64,000 nucleotides of DNA from Phycisphaerales bacterium (GCA_029260495.1 JAJDDD010000006.1:1-64000), one strand, 5' to 3'; positions 7,358-16,684 are shown, counted from the stretch's first letter. Made by a program: numbers and translations. The notes: generated from the letters alone by a model not told the origin.

Positions 7358-8632
7358 ATGGCCGTCTCCGTCACCAAACTGAGTGCGTTTGAAGCGGCGC
7401 TGGCGGATCGTCTCCCTTCGCGCGCTGATTCGATGCTTAAAGATCTCGCCCGCTGGGTTGCGATCCCGACGGGCATGAACCATACAAGCGGCCTGGATGA
7501 GCAGCGCGGGCTGCTGACGGATCGCGTCGCGAAGATCGGCGCCACAGTTGAACTTGTCGAAGGCAAGCCCAAGCCGAACTGGCTTCTCGGCGCCGGGGCG
7601 GGGCCGATACCGCCCGTCGCTGTGTGCCGGCGAACGCGCCCCGGCCGGCCTGCGATTTTGATCGCTTGTCACATAGATACAGTCTTCGAGCCAGAGGGCG
7701 CGTTCCGCGAACTCATCGTTTCGCTGGATCGCCAAATGGGTGTCGGCCCCGGGGTTGTCGATATGAAGGGCGGCGTGCTGATCGCGATCAACGCGCTCGA
7801 AGCGCTCGAAGAGGCGGGCGCCGATGTCTCATGGACGCTTTTGTTCACAAGCGATGAAGAGACCGGCTCCTACATGAGCGACCACATTCTCGAGCACGAA
7901 GCGCGGCGGCATCAGTTCGGCATCGCCACCGAACCCGCGCTCCCCGGCGGTGAACTCGCGATCGAGCGCATGGGGAGCGGGCAGTTCCAGATCGAAGCGC
8001 ACGGAAGGTCAGCCCATGTGGGCAGGGCGTTTTCCGAGGGGATCAGCGCGGTCACCGCTCTGGCGGAGGCGATCATCAAGGTTGGCCACATGGCGGATCC
8101 AGCCAGCGGGCGCATTTTGAATATCGGACCCATCGTCGGCGCCAGCGCGACCAACATCGTTCCTGACCTGGCCCGGGCGTGGGGGAACGTTCGCTACCCC
8201 TCGCGCGAGATAGCCGATGAGATCAGCGCGATGCTCGACACGTTGATTCTGAATCCCGCGCCCGCCCCGGCGGAAGCTGCCCATCACGGCGAAGCGCCCG
8301 ACGCTGAGGAGCATGTGCTGCCGCGGGTCATCGTGAGAAAAAGTCTGAATCGCCCCGCCAAACCTCTGACGCCGGAAGTGGAGCAGCTGGCTCTGACAGC
8401 CCGGGGGGCGGCGGAATCGCTGGGCCAGAAGCTCCCCTTTGCGAAAACAGGCGGTGTTTGCGATGGGAACATTCTTCAGGCGGCTGGACTTCCTACGATC
8501 GACACGCTGGGCGTTCGCGGCGGGGGGCTCCACACAACGCAGGAGTGGATAGAACTCGCCAGCCTGGTGGAGAGAAGCCAGTTGATGGCGGTGCTGCTGC
8601 ATCGACTCAGTGAGAGCGGAGAGATTGGATAG
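7358..8632 (+). CDS. M20 metallopeptidase/deacylase, possible succinylglutamate desuccinylase
   Basis: The 424-residue protein has the M20 di-zinc site in order: His105 in CHIDTVF, Asp in GVVDMKGG, the Glu-Glu pair at ~167-168 in DEETGS, Glu in IATEPA, and a late His in GGGLHTTQEW. The dimerisation-domain signature GRSAHVG is also present. M20 enzymes include ArgE, DapE (succinyl-diaminopimelate desuccinylase) and carboxypeptidase G2. It lies 63 bases upstream of astC on the same strand as astC-astA-astD, and no AstE is present. I infer, without proof, that it removes the succinyl group from N-succinylglutamate at the end of the pathway. A general N-acyl amino-acid hydrolase is the alternative. 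Confidence 0.85.
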   Translation: MAVSVTKLSAFEAALADRLPSRADSMLKDLARWVAIPTGMNHTSGLDEQRGLLTDRVAKIGATVELVEGKPKPNWLLGAGAGPIPPVAVCRRTRPGRPAILIACHIDTVFEPEGAFRELIVSLDRQMGVGPGVVDMKGGVLIAINALEALEEAGADVSWTLLFTSDEETGSYMSDHILEHEARRHQFGIATEPALPGGELAIERMGSGQFQIEAHGRSAHVGRAFSEGISAVTALAEAIIKVGHMADPASGRILNIGPIVGASATNIVPDLARAWGNVRYPSREIADEISAMLDTLILNPAPAPAEAAHHGEAPDAEEHVLPRVIVRKSLNRPAKPLTPEVEQLALTARGAAESLGQKLPFAKTGGVCDGNILQAAGLPTIDTLGVRGGGLHTTQEWIELASLVERSQLMAVLLHRLSESGEIG

Positions 8633-8695
8633 GTGTTTGTGCGCCGCAGACGGGGCGCTCGACGAGAGTGGTTTTTAGAGATTGTGAGAGTAAAG

Positions 8696-10156
8696 ATGCC
8701 CCAGGCGACACAGGAACAAGCGATGACCGTTGGCGAGGAGCTACAACAGAGCGAGACCATCGCGAACGCACTGGACGCGATCGTGCGCGAGATTGACGAG
8801 AAGCGCGCGCAGCTTACCGGAGTGCGTGCGCCCAATCCAGGTCTGAAGGAGACACTGGACGATCATCTCACCCGTGTGACGTCCTCGCGCGGGCGCGGGT
8901 TGTATGCGCCGTACATTGGCTCCGGCGTCGGCAACGGCGCGCTGGTTGAGTTGATTGACGGCTCAGTGAAATACGATATGGCGTGTGGCATCGGGCCGCA
9001 CTTCTTTGGGCATTCTGACCCTGATCTTGTCGCAACTGCTATACGCGCCGCTGCGGGCGATGTGACAATGCAGGGGTACTTCCAGCAGAACACCAGCGCA
9101 ATCACCTTCACAGAAACACTGGTCCGGTGCGCATCCCGGAACAGCAAGCTCAGGCACGCTTTCCTATGCAACTCCGGCGCGATGGCGAACGACAATGCGC
9201 TCAAGGTGGTGTATCAGAAGAATCACCCAGCGGATCGGGTGATCGCGTTTGCGGATTGTTTCATGGGTCGGTCCGTCGCGATGTGCCAGATTGGGGACAA
9301 CGCTGCCTATCGCGATGGCGTGCCCACGACGATCGGCGTTGAATATGTCCCCTTCTTTAACGAGGTATCTGCTCGAAGCGCGAGCGCGGGGGATATTTCG
9401 GGGCAGACGCGGCACATTGATATGTGCGTTCGGCGCCTTGAAGAGCACATCAATCGTTATCCGGGGAAATACGCAGCGTTCTGCTTTGAGTTAATTCAGG
9501 GCGAGGGCGGGTACAACACGGCGCCGCGCGAGTTCTTTACGGCGCTCATGGATGTGTGCAAGGCAAACAGCATCGCGGTGTGGACGGATGAAATTCAGAC
9601 ATTCGGGCGGACACTGGAGATGTTCGCCTTTGATGCGCTCAACCTGGGCGAGTATGTGGATATGTGCACGATCGGGAAAATGTCGCAAGTGTGCGCCGCG
9701 ATCTTCACGGAGGAGTACAACCCCAGGGGCGGGCTGCTCTCCGGGACATTCCTGGGGAGTTCGGTGGGGCTTGCGGTCGGGCAGCGGATGATCGAGCGCC
9801 TGGAAGCGGGTGATTATTACGGTCAGAGCGGGCGCATCGCGCAGCACCATCGGGCGTTTGTCGAGCAGGTCAAGGGGCTTGTCGTCAAGCATCCTGAGTG
9901 GTTCCCGGAGTCGGAGAAAGTGACGGCGCCGTACGGCGGGATGGGCGGGATGATGCGCTTTACACCCTTTGGCGGCAAAAAAGACAAAATCATGGCGCTG
10001 ACAAAGGCGCTCTTTGATGAGGGGATGGTGGCGATCGCGTGCGGGCATGATCCGTATCATGTGCGCATTTTAGCGCCCCTGGGTGTGATGGAAGAGTCCC
10101 ATTGGCCCCGTATTTTCGAGGTGATGGAGCGCGGGTTGGCGAAGGTTGCTGGTTGA
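8696..10156 (+). CDS. astC: Class III aminotransferase, likely succinylornithine transaminase
   Basis: A PLP-dependent fold-type I class III aminotransferase (486 residues from the ATG at 8696; the frame is open from a GTG at 8633). Visible signatures are CNSGAMANDNALK in the cofactor-binding region, FELIQGEGGY, AVWTDEIQTFGRT with the Asp that holds the pyridine nitrogen, and the probable Schiff-base Lys in TIGKMSQ. It is longer than E. coli AstC (about 400 residues), mainly through an N-terminal helix region and an internal insertion. Assignment to succinylornithine transamination rests mostly on its position just before astA and astD; acetylornithine-type activity is possible. Confidence 0.75.
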   Translation: MPQATQEQAMTVGEELQQSETIANALDAIVREIDEKRAQLTGVRAPNPGLKETLDDHLTRVTSSRGRGLYAPYIGSGVGNGALVELIDGSVKYDMACGIGPHFFGHSDPDLVATAIRAAAGDVTMQGYFQQNTSAITFTETLVRCASRNSKLRHAFLCNSGAMANDNALKVVYQKNHPADRVIAFADCFMGRSVAMCQIGDNAAYRDGVPTTIGVEYVPFFNEVSARSASAGDISGQTRHIDMCVRRLEEHINRYPGKYAAFCFELIQGEGGYNTAPREFFTALMDVCKANSIAVWTDEIQTFGRTLEMFAFDALNLGEYVDMCTIGKMSQVCAAIFTEEYNPRGGLLSGTFLGSSVGLAVGQRMIERLEAGDYYGQSGRIAQHHRAFVEQVKGLVVKHPEWFPESEKVTAPYGGMGGMMRFTPFGGKKDKIMALTKALFDEGMVAIACGHDPYHVRILAPLGVMEESHWPRIFEVMERGLAKVAG

Positions 10157-10200
10157 TTGTTCGTCGTACATGTGGCTTTGATTGTTGAGGTGGGACACGC

Positions 10201-11418
10201 GTGACATTCATCATTCGACAAGCTGAGCCGCGCGATGCGAGCACGCTGTTGAAGCTCGCCAGGATGGTGCACTTCATCAATTTGCCGCCGGATCGTGACA
10301 TTATCACTGAGAAGATTCGCTGGAGTCGGCAATCGTTTCGGGCTGCGCGCCAGGGGAAAGGGGCGCTCGATAAGCTTGCCCACTCTTCTTCGGGTCTGGG
10401 CGGAAGCCCCGGAGCGCGTTCGCCGCAGTTCATGTTTGTGATCGAGGATGACTCAACGGGCAACACACTGGGGACGAGCGCTCTGATCGCGGGGATGGGG
10501 GCAAAAGGATCGCCGAACGTTTCATTGCAGCTGCGCAAACGTGAGTTTTTTAGTGAAGACCTTCAGATCGGCGCGACGCATGTGACGGCGCAGGTTGTGC
10601 TTGATGAAGATGGACCAACTGAGATTGGCGGGTTGATTCTCGGGCCCAGCTCGCGCGGGCACAAAGCCAAGCTCGGCAAGCATCTGAGCATGATTCGCTT
10701 TCACTACATCGGACTGCAACGAGCGCATTTCAGCGATCGCCTCCTGGCGGAAATGATGGCGCCGATTACGCCTGACGGGCGCAACACGATGTGGGAGTAT
10801 TTCGGGCGGCGGTTCATTAACCTGACGTATGACGAAGCGGATCGGTTCTGTGCGCACTCGCGTGAGTTTATGACATCACTTTTGCCGCGCGAGGAGATTT
10901 ACCTCACTTTGCTTCCGCCTGAGGCGCGGGCGGTAATCGGTCAGGTGGGGCCGGACACGAGACCCGCGCGGGCGATGCTTGAGAGATTGGGTTTCGTGTA
11001 TCGCGATCGGATTGATCCATTCGATGGCGGCCCGCACATGGAGGCGGTGACGGATGATGTTCCGCTGGTGAAAGCGACTGTCCGTGTGGAGTTGGAGGGA
11101 ACATGCCCGGTGAAGTCAGCGAAGAAACATGGGTATGTCAGCTTTGAGGGCGGGCCGGCGGGTTTGAACTTCCGCGCGGTGTATGGTGAGTATGCCGAAG
11201 CCGGCGCCGGCGCGATCCGGCTTCCCGCGGCGACGATGCGGGCGCTTGAAGCGGAGCCTGGCGCAACGCTGGGGTTGACGCCGATTGAAGTGAAATCGAG
11301 AACTGCGCCGAGCGAGGTGGCGTCGCGCAACGGTCGGGCGGGTTCAGTGTCCAGGAAGAAGGGCGCTGGTTCTTTGCGCAAGAGCGTGAAGAAAAAGAAA
11401 GGGAGTAAGAAGGGGTGA
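10201..11418 (+). CDS. astA: Arginine/ornithine N-succinyltransferase
   Basis: The 405-residue protein matches AstA along its length: the N-terminal FIIRQAEPRDASTLLKLA, FVIEDDSTG, and the hallmark VIGQVGPDTRPARAMLERLG then IDPFDGGPHMEA. The family transfers succinate from succinyl-CoA to the alpha-amino group of arginine or ornithine, the first step of the AST route. It starts with GTG at 10201 and ends overlapping astD by four bases (GTGA), indicating translational coupling. About 60 extra C-terminal residues, very Lys/Arg/Ser-rich (KKKKGSKKG), have no counterpart in the E. coli enzyme and are probably disordered. Confidence 0.92.
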   Translation: MTFIIRQAEPRDASTLLKLARMVHFINLPPDRDIITEKIRWSRQSFRAARQGKGALDKLAHSSSGLGGSPGARSPQFMFVIEDDSTGNTLGTSALIAGMGAKGSPNVSLQLRKREFFSEDLQIGATHVTAQVVLDEDGPTEIGGLILGPSSRGHKAKLGKHLSMIRFHYIGLQRAHFSDRLLAEMMAPITPDGRNTMWEYFGRRFINLTYDEADRFCAHSREFMTSLLPREEIYLTLLPPEARAVIGQVGPDTRPARAMLERLGFVYRDRIDPFDGGPHMEAVTDDVPLVKATVRVELEGTCPVKSAKKHGYVSFEGGPAGLNFRAVYGEYAEAGAGAIRLPAATMRALEAEPGATLGLTPIEVKSRTAPSEVASRNGRAGSVSRKKGAGSLRKSVKKKKGSKKG

Positions 11419-12989
11419 ATCGCGCTGGTGTTGACAACATGCCTTTGAAACATGGCCCGTCGTCGCTGATTGCGGGCGAGGCGATTCCGCTCGTGGGTGA
11501 GGCGATACGTTCGCACAATCCTGCGAGGCCGGACGAGACGGTGTGGCGGGGTGGCGATTCACTTGAGCATGTTGATCGGGCGGTCGCCGCCGCGGTTGAT
11601 GCGCAGGCGCAATGGGCGCTGGCGCCGCGCGAGGATCGGTTTGCAGCATTGCGCGTGTATCAGGAGCTTGCAAAGGAGCGAGCCGAGGATGTGGCGCAGC
11701 TGATCGCGCTTGAGGTTGGAAAGCCCTTGTGGGAGGCGAGGCAGGAGGCGGCGCTCCTGGCGGCGAAGGTGGAGGGCACGCTGAGCGAGGCGGCGGATGC
11801 GGCGCTGCATCGAGTAACGGGGTATGAGACAGCGATTAGTGAAACGCGGGTCGGGCGGTGTGCATTCAGGCCGCACGGCGTGATGGCGGTGCTGGGGCCG
11901 TTCAATTTTCCTGCGCATTTGCCGAATGGGCATATTGTTCCGGCGCTGGCGCTGGGGAATGCGATTGTGTTCAAGCCATCGGACAAGACGCCTGCGGTGG
12001 GGCAGCTTCTTGGTGAGATATTGATTGAGGCTCTTGATCGCGCCGGTGCGCCGGCGGGGCTTGTCAACGTGCTTCAGGGCGGCGCGGATGTGGCGCAGCG
12101 GCTTACATCGCATGCCGGAGTGGATGGAATTCTGTTTACGGGGTCGTGGCAGGTCGGGCGGAAGATTCTTGAAGCGAATCTTGACACGCCGGGGCGCATC
12201 GTCGCGCTGGAGCTCGGCGGGAACAATCCTGCGGTTGTCATGGATGACGCGAATCTTGAGCAGGCGGTCATCGAATGCGCGCGGGCAGCCTTTGCGACAA
12301 CGGGGCAGCGCTGCACATGCACCCGGAGAATTATTGTGCATGAGCGAGTCGCGGGTCGCTTCATCCCGGCGCTGTGCAAGGCGGCGAGCGCGTTGATCGT
12401 GGGTGAACAATTTGCGGAGCATCCTGTTTTCATGGGGCCGATCATTCGGGCGGAATCGCAGGAGGCGACTGTGAACTTTGCGCAGAGCTTGGCCCGCTCC
12501 GGGGGGAGCATTCTGGTTGAACCGACAATACCTGACGATATTCCCGGCGGGGAAAGAGGGCATTTTGTCACGCCGGGTGTGGTGCGGGTGGCTGGTTTTT
12601 CAACTGCGAGCTCGATTGATCAGGACGCGGGGTGTGACATTGAAGTCTTCGGGCCGGTGGTGCGCGTGAGCACGGCGCGGTCTTTGGATGAAGCGATCGA
12701 TCAGGCGAACGCGACGCGGTACGGATTGGCGGCTTCGATCTTTACGAAGAGTCAGGAGAATGTTGCAGCGTTTCTTGCGCAGGCGCGGGCGGGATGTGTG
12801 AATGTCAACACCGGGACCGCGGGAGCGTCGGGAAAGCTACCCTTCGGGGGGCTTGGGCTTTCGGGGAATCATCGTCCCGCTGGCGCGTTTGCGCTGGATT
12901 ACTGCGCGTATCCGGTGGCGAGTTTGATCGAGAGCGCCGAGTCGGCGCCGCTGAGCCCCGGAATGACTTTTCACTCTGATTGGCTGTGA
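11415..12989 (+). CDS. astD: N-succinylglutamate 5-semialdehyde dehydrogenase
   Basis: An aldehyde dehydrogenase of 524 residues with strong AstD signatures: VLGPFNFPAHLPNGHIVPAL, ALELGGNNPAVV with the general-base Glu, catalytic Cys300 in TTGQRCTCTRR, and near the end FGGLGLSGNHRPAGAFALDY. It oxidises succinylglutamate semialdehyde with NAD+. The start is GTG at 11415 overlapping the astA stop, or the ATG at 11442. Together with astC and astA it carries succinylornithine to succinylglutamate; the AstB dihydrolase that would open succinylarginine is missing from the cluster. Confidence 0.93.
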   Translation: MNRAGVDNMPLKHGPSSLIAGEAIPLVGEAIRSHNPARPDETVWRGGDSLEHVDRAVAAAVDAQAQWALAPREDRFAALRVYQELAKERAEDVAQLIALEVGKPLWEARQEAALLAAKVEGTLSEAADAALHRVTGYETAISETRVGRCAFRPHGVMAVLGPFNFPAHLPNGHIVPALALGNAIVFKPSDKTPAVGQLLGEILIEALDRAGAPAGLVNVLQGGADVAQRLTSHAGVDGILFTGSWQVGRKILEANLDTPGRIVALELGGNNPAVVMDDANLEQAVIECARAAFATTGQRCTCTRRIIVHERVAGRFIPALCKAASALIVGEQFAEHPVFMGPIIRAESQEATVNFAQSLARSGGSILVEPTIPDDIPGGERGHFVTPGVVRVAGFSTASSIDQDAGCDIEVFGPVVRVSTARSLDEAIDQANATRYGLAASIFTKSQENVAAFLAQARAGCVNVNTGTAGASGKLPFGGLGLSGNHRPAGAFALDYCAYPVASLIESAESAPLSPGMTFHSDWL

Positions 12990-13000
12990 AAATAGAGAAA

Positions 13001-14167
13001 TCAGGCGCGGATGGCGGCCAAACCCGCTGCGATGAACTCGTCTTCAACATTTTCGACGACGCGCGCAACGCCGATCGATTCAAGCAGCACAAGGCGCAGT
13101 GAGCCGGCGTGAGCTTTCTTGTCGTGGGCCATCAGGTGAAGGATGGTTGCATCGTCGGGAAGGTTGGCGATGGTGGTTGGGAGCCCGGCTGTGTTGACAA
13201 TGTCGGTGATGAGCTGGACAGCATTTTCATCGAGCATGTTGAGTTCGCGTGAAGTATAGGCAGCTGCGATGAGGCCCAGCGCGACGGCTTCACCATGTAC
13301 GAGCGGGGCGTTCTCGGGATTGTCATCGGGAGAGAGGTTGGGGATGGTTTCGATGGCGTGGGCGAACGTGTGGCCGAGATTAAGCAGGGCGCGTCCGCCG
13401 ACGGTTGAGCTTGCCTCTTCACGCTCATCGCTGGCGACGACGGCAGCTTTGACGCGAACATTGCGAGCGACGAGTTCGATGAGCGCCTCTTGATCGCGAG
13501 CGATGGCGCGCGGGATGATGCCCTGGGTCCATTGAAACATGTCGCGCTCTTCGATTGCATTTTCAGCGATGAGCGCATGCTTGATGCATTCTGCGAGGCC
13601 GGCGCGGAGGTGGCGATCATCGAGTGAGTCAAGCGTGCGCACATCCGCAAGCACGACGGATGGTTGATGGAAGGCGCCGACGAGATTTTTCATCAGTCCG
13701 GCGCGAGTGTTCAGGTTGACGCCCGTTTTGCCGCCGACGCTGGCGTCGACCATCGAGAGAAGTGTGGTGGGACACTGAATGACTGCGATGCCGCGCTTGT
13801 AGCTGGCGGCGACGAAGCCGGCGACGTCTCCAACGATGCCACCGCCGAGCGCGACGACGAGATCGGTGCGATCGAGCTGTTCATCAGCAGCGGCGATGAG
13901 CAGGCGCTGCGTTTCAGCGAGCGTTTTGTTGGTTTCGAGGGCATGGAGATGGGTGGTGGCGAGGGCGAAGCCTGCGTGAGAAAGAGCAGTGACCGCGGCG
14001 CCGATGGTTCGATCGGGGAGCTGATCATCGATGACAAGCAGGGCCCGGCGTCCTTTGACAAGGGAGGCGGCTTGTTCACTCAGCACATCGAGCGCGGTGG
14101 CGCCGACGAGAACATTGTAATGTGCGCTCGGAAGCTGGACGGGGATTGATATGGTTGGTTTGGTCAT
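13001..14167 (-). CDS. aroB: 3-dehydroquinate synthase
   Basis: Shikimate-pathway enzyme (388 residues) turning DAHP into 3-dehydroquinate with NAD+ and a divalent metal. Family blocks visible are ALGGGIVGDVAGFVAASYKR (nucleotide and substrate site), CPTTLLSMVDASVGGKTGVN, AGLAECIKHALI with the metal-binding Glu, and NLGHTFAHAIE plus VHGEAVALGL with metal-binding histidines. Length is close to the usual 350-390. It converges with astD with only 11 bases between stops. No obvious operon partner; guaA lies 85 bases downstream of its start region on the same strand. Confidence 0.95.
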   Translation of the reverse strand: MTKPTISIPVQLPSAHYNVLVGATALDVLSEQAASLVKGRRALLVIDDQLPDRTIGAAVTALSHAGFALATTHLHALETNKTLAETQRLLIAAADEQLDRTDLVVALGGGIVGDVAGFVAASYKRGIAVIQCPTTLLSMVDASVGGKTGVNLNTRAGLMKNLVGAFHQPSVVLADVRTLDSLDDRHLRAGLAECIKHALIAENAIEERDMFQWTQGIIPRAIARDQEALIELVARNVRVKAAVVASDEREEASSTVGGRALLNLGHTFAHAIETIPNLSPDDNPENAPLVHGEAVALGLIAAAYTSRELNMLDENAVQLITDIVNTAGLPTTIANLPDDATILHLMAHDKKAHAGSLRLVLLESIGVARVVENVEDEFIAAGLAAIRA

Positions 14168-14252
14168 TGCGATGTGCAGATTCTATTGTTGATGAGTCAG
14201 CGTTGGAACAGCGCGATCAATGGTACCGACACTGGACATGCCCGGCCCGGCT

Positions 14253-15833
14253 TTACTCCCATTCAATCGTAGCGGGTGGTTTGCTTGAGATGTCATAGAC
14301 GACGCGGTTGACGCCGCGCACTTCATTGGTGATTCGGCTGGACATTCGCGCAAGAAGCTCGTGTGGGAGTCGGGCCCAGTCGGCGGTCATAAAGTCCTGG
14401 CTTTCGACCGCGCGGATCGCGACGACATGCTCATAGGAGCGTCCGTCGCCCATGACGCCAACGGAGCGAATCGGCAGCAGGACAGCGAAAACCTGGGCAA
14501 GCTGCCTTTGAAGATTGGAAGCGATGATCTCCTCTTGAACGATGACATCGCATTCGCGGAGGAGATCGAGGCGATCGCGGGTCACTTCGCCGACGATGCG
14601 GACACAGAGACCGGGCCCGGGGAAGGGGTGGCGCCAGACGATGTGCTCGGGCACGCCGAGCGCTTCGCCGAGCTTGCGCACTTCATCTTTGAAGAGATCA
14701 CGCAGGGGTTCAATGAGTTCAAAGCCGAGTTCCGCGGGGAGCCCGCCGACGTTGTGGTGGAGTTTAATGCCTGCGGATTCGCCAGCGTGGCCGTGCCCGG
14801 ACTCGATGACATCGGGATAGAGAGTGCCCTGGGCGAGGAACTTCGTCGGGGGCAGGCTCTTGGATGCGGCGCGGAAAACATCAATAAACCGACTGCCGAC
14901 ACGCCGGCGCTTTTCCTGCGGTTCTTCAACACCGACGAGGTCCGAGATGAAGTCGTCTGCGGCATCAACGACATGAAGATCGATTTGAAAGTGATCGCGG
15001 AAGGTGATTTCGACGAACTCGCGCTCGTTCTTGCGCAGGAATCCGTTGTCGACGAACACGCATGTCAGCCGATCGCCAATCGCGCGGGCAAGAAGGGCTG
15101 CACAGACAGCAGAGTCCACACCGCCGGAGAGGCCGCAGAGCACTCGGTCATCGCCGACGGTGTGTTTGATTTGTTTGACAGCGGTGTTGAGAATGTCAGC
15201 CATGCGCCACTGGCCGCGGCATCGGCAGACTTCGTAGAGGAAGTTGTGGATGATCTCGGCGCCGCGCGGCGTGTGTGCGACCTCGGGGTGGAACTGCACA
15301 CCTCGGAAGGGAAGCTCGCGATGGCGCAGGGCTGCATGAGGACAAGTGTCTGTCGAAGCGATGGTCTGGAACTGATCGTCAACCCTGCGGAGTTGATCGC
15401 CATGACTCATCCACACGGTCATGTGATCGGGAAGGGCAGTGAAGAGGGGGTCGGGGCGAGAGACATTGAGCTTGGCGGCGCCGAACTCTCTGGCGGGCGC
15501 CGGGGCGATGTCGGCGCCGAGCAGTCGGCAGGAAAGCTGCATGCCATAACAGATGCCGAGGACGGGAACGCCCAGCCGGAGAATGTCGGGGTCCATGGTT
15601 GGCGCGTGGGCAGCGTCGACGCTGGCGGGTCCGCCCGAGAGAATGACGCCGGCCGGCTTCAGGCGGGCGAGCTCCGATGGGCTGATATCCGGTGAGAGGA
15701 GCATCGAATAGACACCCGCCTCGCGGACGCGCCGCGCGATGAGCTGGGCGGTCTGCGAGCCGAAATCAATGATGGGAACCACTTCGTCGTTGGGGAGTTG
15801 GTCCGGTAAGCGGGATGGCGTCTGTGTAGTCAT
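14253..15833 (-). CDS. guaA: GMP synthase (glutamine-hydrolysing)
   Basis: Converts XMP to GMP using glutamine and ATP. I place the start at the ATG at 15833, which yields 526 residues, the family's usual size; the open frame extends upstream but has no family similarity. The N-terminal class I amidotransferase has PVLGICYGMQL with the nucleophilic Cys and GVQFHPEVAHT with His/Glu. The central PP-loop ATPase has LSGGVDSAV. The C-terminal dimerisation domain ends VYDISSKPPATIEWE. Standard single-chain bacterial form. It is transcribed divergently from the anti-sigma gene at 16110. Confidence 0.96.
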   Translation of the reverse strand: MTTQTPSRLPDQLPNDEVVPIIDFGSQTAQLIARRVREAGVYSMLLSPDISPSELARLKPAGVILSGGPASVDAAHAPTMDPDILRLGVPVLGICYGMQLSCRLLGADIAPAPAREFGAAKLNVSRPDPLFTALPDHMTVWMSHGDQLRRVDDQFQTIASTDTCPHAALRHRELPFRGVQFHPEVAHTPRGAEIIHNFLYEVCRCRGQWRMADILNTAVKQIKHTVGDDRVLCGLSGGVDSAVCAALLARAIGDRLTCVFVDNGFLRKNEREFVEITFRDHFQIDLHVVDAADDFISDLVGVEEPQEKRRRVGSRFIDVFRAASKSLPPTKFLAQGTLYPDVIESGHGHAGESAGIKLHHNVGGLPAELGFELIEPLRDLFKDEVRKLGEALGVPEHIVWRHPFPGPGLCVRIVGEVTRDRLDLLRECDVIVQEEIIASNLQRQLAQVFAVLLPIRSVGVMGDGRSYEHVVAIRAVESQDFMTADWARLPHELLARMSSRITNEVRGVNRVVYDISSKPPATIEWE

Positions 15834-16046
15834 GGTGCAGATCTGTGGGGGGCTGTCTGGATTCTCGCAGATCGTTGCTCTGAATGCTCGGGGGGATTCT
15901 GCCGTCGAAAGCCCGCCTAGCGAAAGACGAACAAGGAGGAGGCCATCGCGACGGCGCCCGCGCCAGCCGGTTATGACGCCAGGAGCCGAAGCTATCGGGC
16001 GAGGAGCGTTGAGCTTGCCTACTGTTCTGACCAAAGGCTTTGCATT

Positions 16047-16113
16047 AGGAGGAATAAGAATGAGCCGATTCAAAAGAGACCTACGGGCAGCTGAGTCGGC
16101 GACACGGACATGA
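16047..16113 (+). CDS. 17-codon leader ORF with strong Shine-Dalgarno
   Basis: AGGAGGA at 16047-16053 lies seven bases before an ATG at 16060. The frame encodes MSRFKRDLRAAESATRT and stops with TGA at 16111-16113, sharing ATGA with the start of the next gene at 16110. The downstream gene has no Shine-Dalgarno of its own, so ribosomes finishing this small ORF probably start it by coupling. This is one of the best ribosome-binding sites in the window. It may be a leader peptide or only a coupling device; the basic 17-mer has no recognised homology. Confidence 0.55.
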
Positions 16114-16631
16114 ACATGGGCAACGGAAGCAACAACGGAACGCCTCATATCGAGCTGAGGCTGCTCAGCCAGCCGCGCTATCTGTGTGGCGCAAGGCAGA
16201 TGGTTTCGGCGATCGCCAAGCGCATTGGCTTTGGCGATCTGGAGTGCAGCCAGATTGCGCTGGCGGTGGATGAGGCGCTCGCGAACATTATGAAGCACGG
16301 ATACGAAGGCCGCCCCGATGGGCCGATCTGGCTTCGCGTGTGGCCGATCTCTGGGTCTGGTGATGAAAGCAGATGCAGCGACGCGGAGGAGGGGGAGCCG
16401 GCGCGGGGGCTCCGGATCATCATCGAAGATGAAGCCCAGCAGGTGGATCCCTCGAAGATTCAGAGCCGCGATCTGGCGGAGATACGCCCGGGGGGACTGG
16501 GCGTTCACATCATTCGGCATGTGATGGATGAATGCCGTTATGAGAAGCGGCGCCGGAAGGGCATGCGGCTGACTCTGGAGAAATGCGTCGTGACGATGGC
16601 GGATGAAGGGGATGAGCAGATCGAGGCATAG
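16110..16631 (+). CDS. RsbW-like anti-sigma factor / serine kinase (HATPase_c_2)
   Basis: A 173-residue GHKL-fold ATP-binding protein. The N-box is seen in ALAVDEALANIMKHGY (Asp-Glu and Asn for Mg-ATP), the DxxP-like region around IIEDEAQQVDPS, and the G-box in PGGLGVHIIRHVMD. Such proteins bind and inhibit alternative sigma factors and phosphorylate an STAS anti-anti-sigma partner. No sigma or STAS gene is adjacent, which suggests a dispersed partner-switching system. Its ATG overlaps the stop of the 17-codon leader ORF. mnmG begins 53 bases downstream. Confidence 0.82.
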   Translation: MNMGNGSNNGTPHIELRLLSQPRYLCGARQMVSAIAKRIGFGDLECSQIALAVDEALANIMKHGYEGRPDGPIWLRVWPISGSGDESRCSDAEEGEPARGLRIIIEDEAQQVDPSKIQSRDLAEIRPGGLGVHIIRHVMDECRYEKRRRKGMRLTLEKCVVTMADEGDEQIEA

Positions 16632-16684
16632 CGCGTGTTTTTGCGCTCCATTCTGGCTCGTTGCTCGCATACCATGATCGGCTG

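Noticed and set aside
10201-11418. Possible frameshift producing the Lys-rich tail of AstA
   Set aside because: The frame runs smoothly into the GTGA overlap with astD, which would be unlikely if the 3' end were out of frame.
14361-15695. Long plus-strand open frame (~444 codons) opposite guaA
   Set aside because: It is wholly antisense to guaA, has no family motifs and arises from the codon bias of the GC-rich gene on the other strand.
15834-16684. guaA start much further upstream (frame open to 16670)
   Set aside because: The upstream extension lacks similarity to GMP synthase, overlaps the anti-sigma gene, and the ATG at 15833 gives the normal family length.
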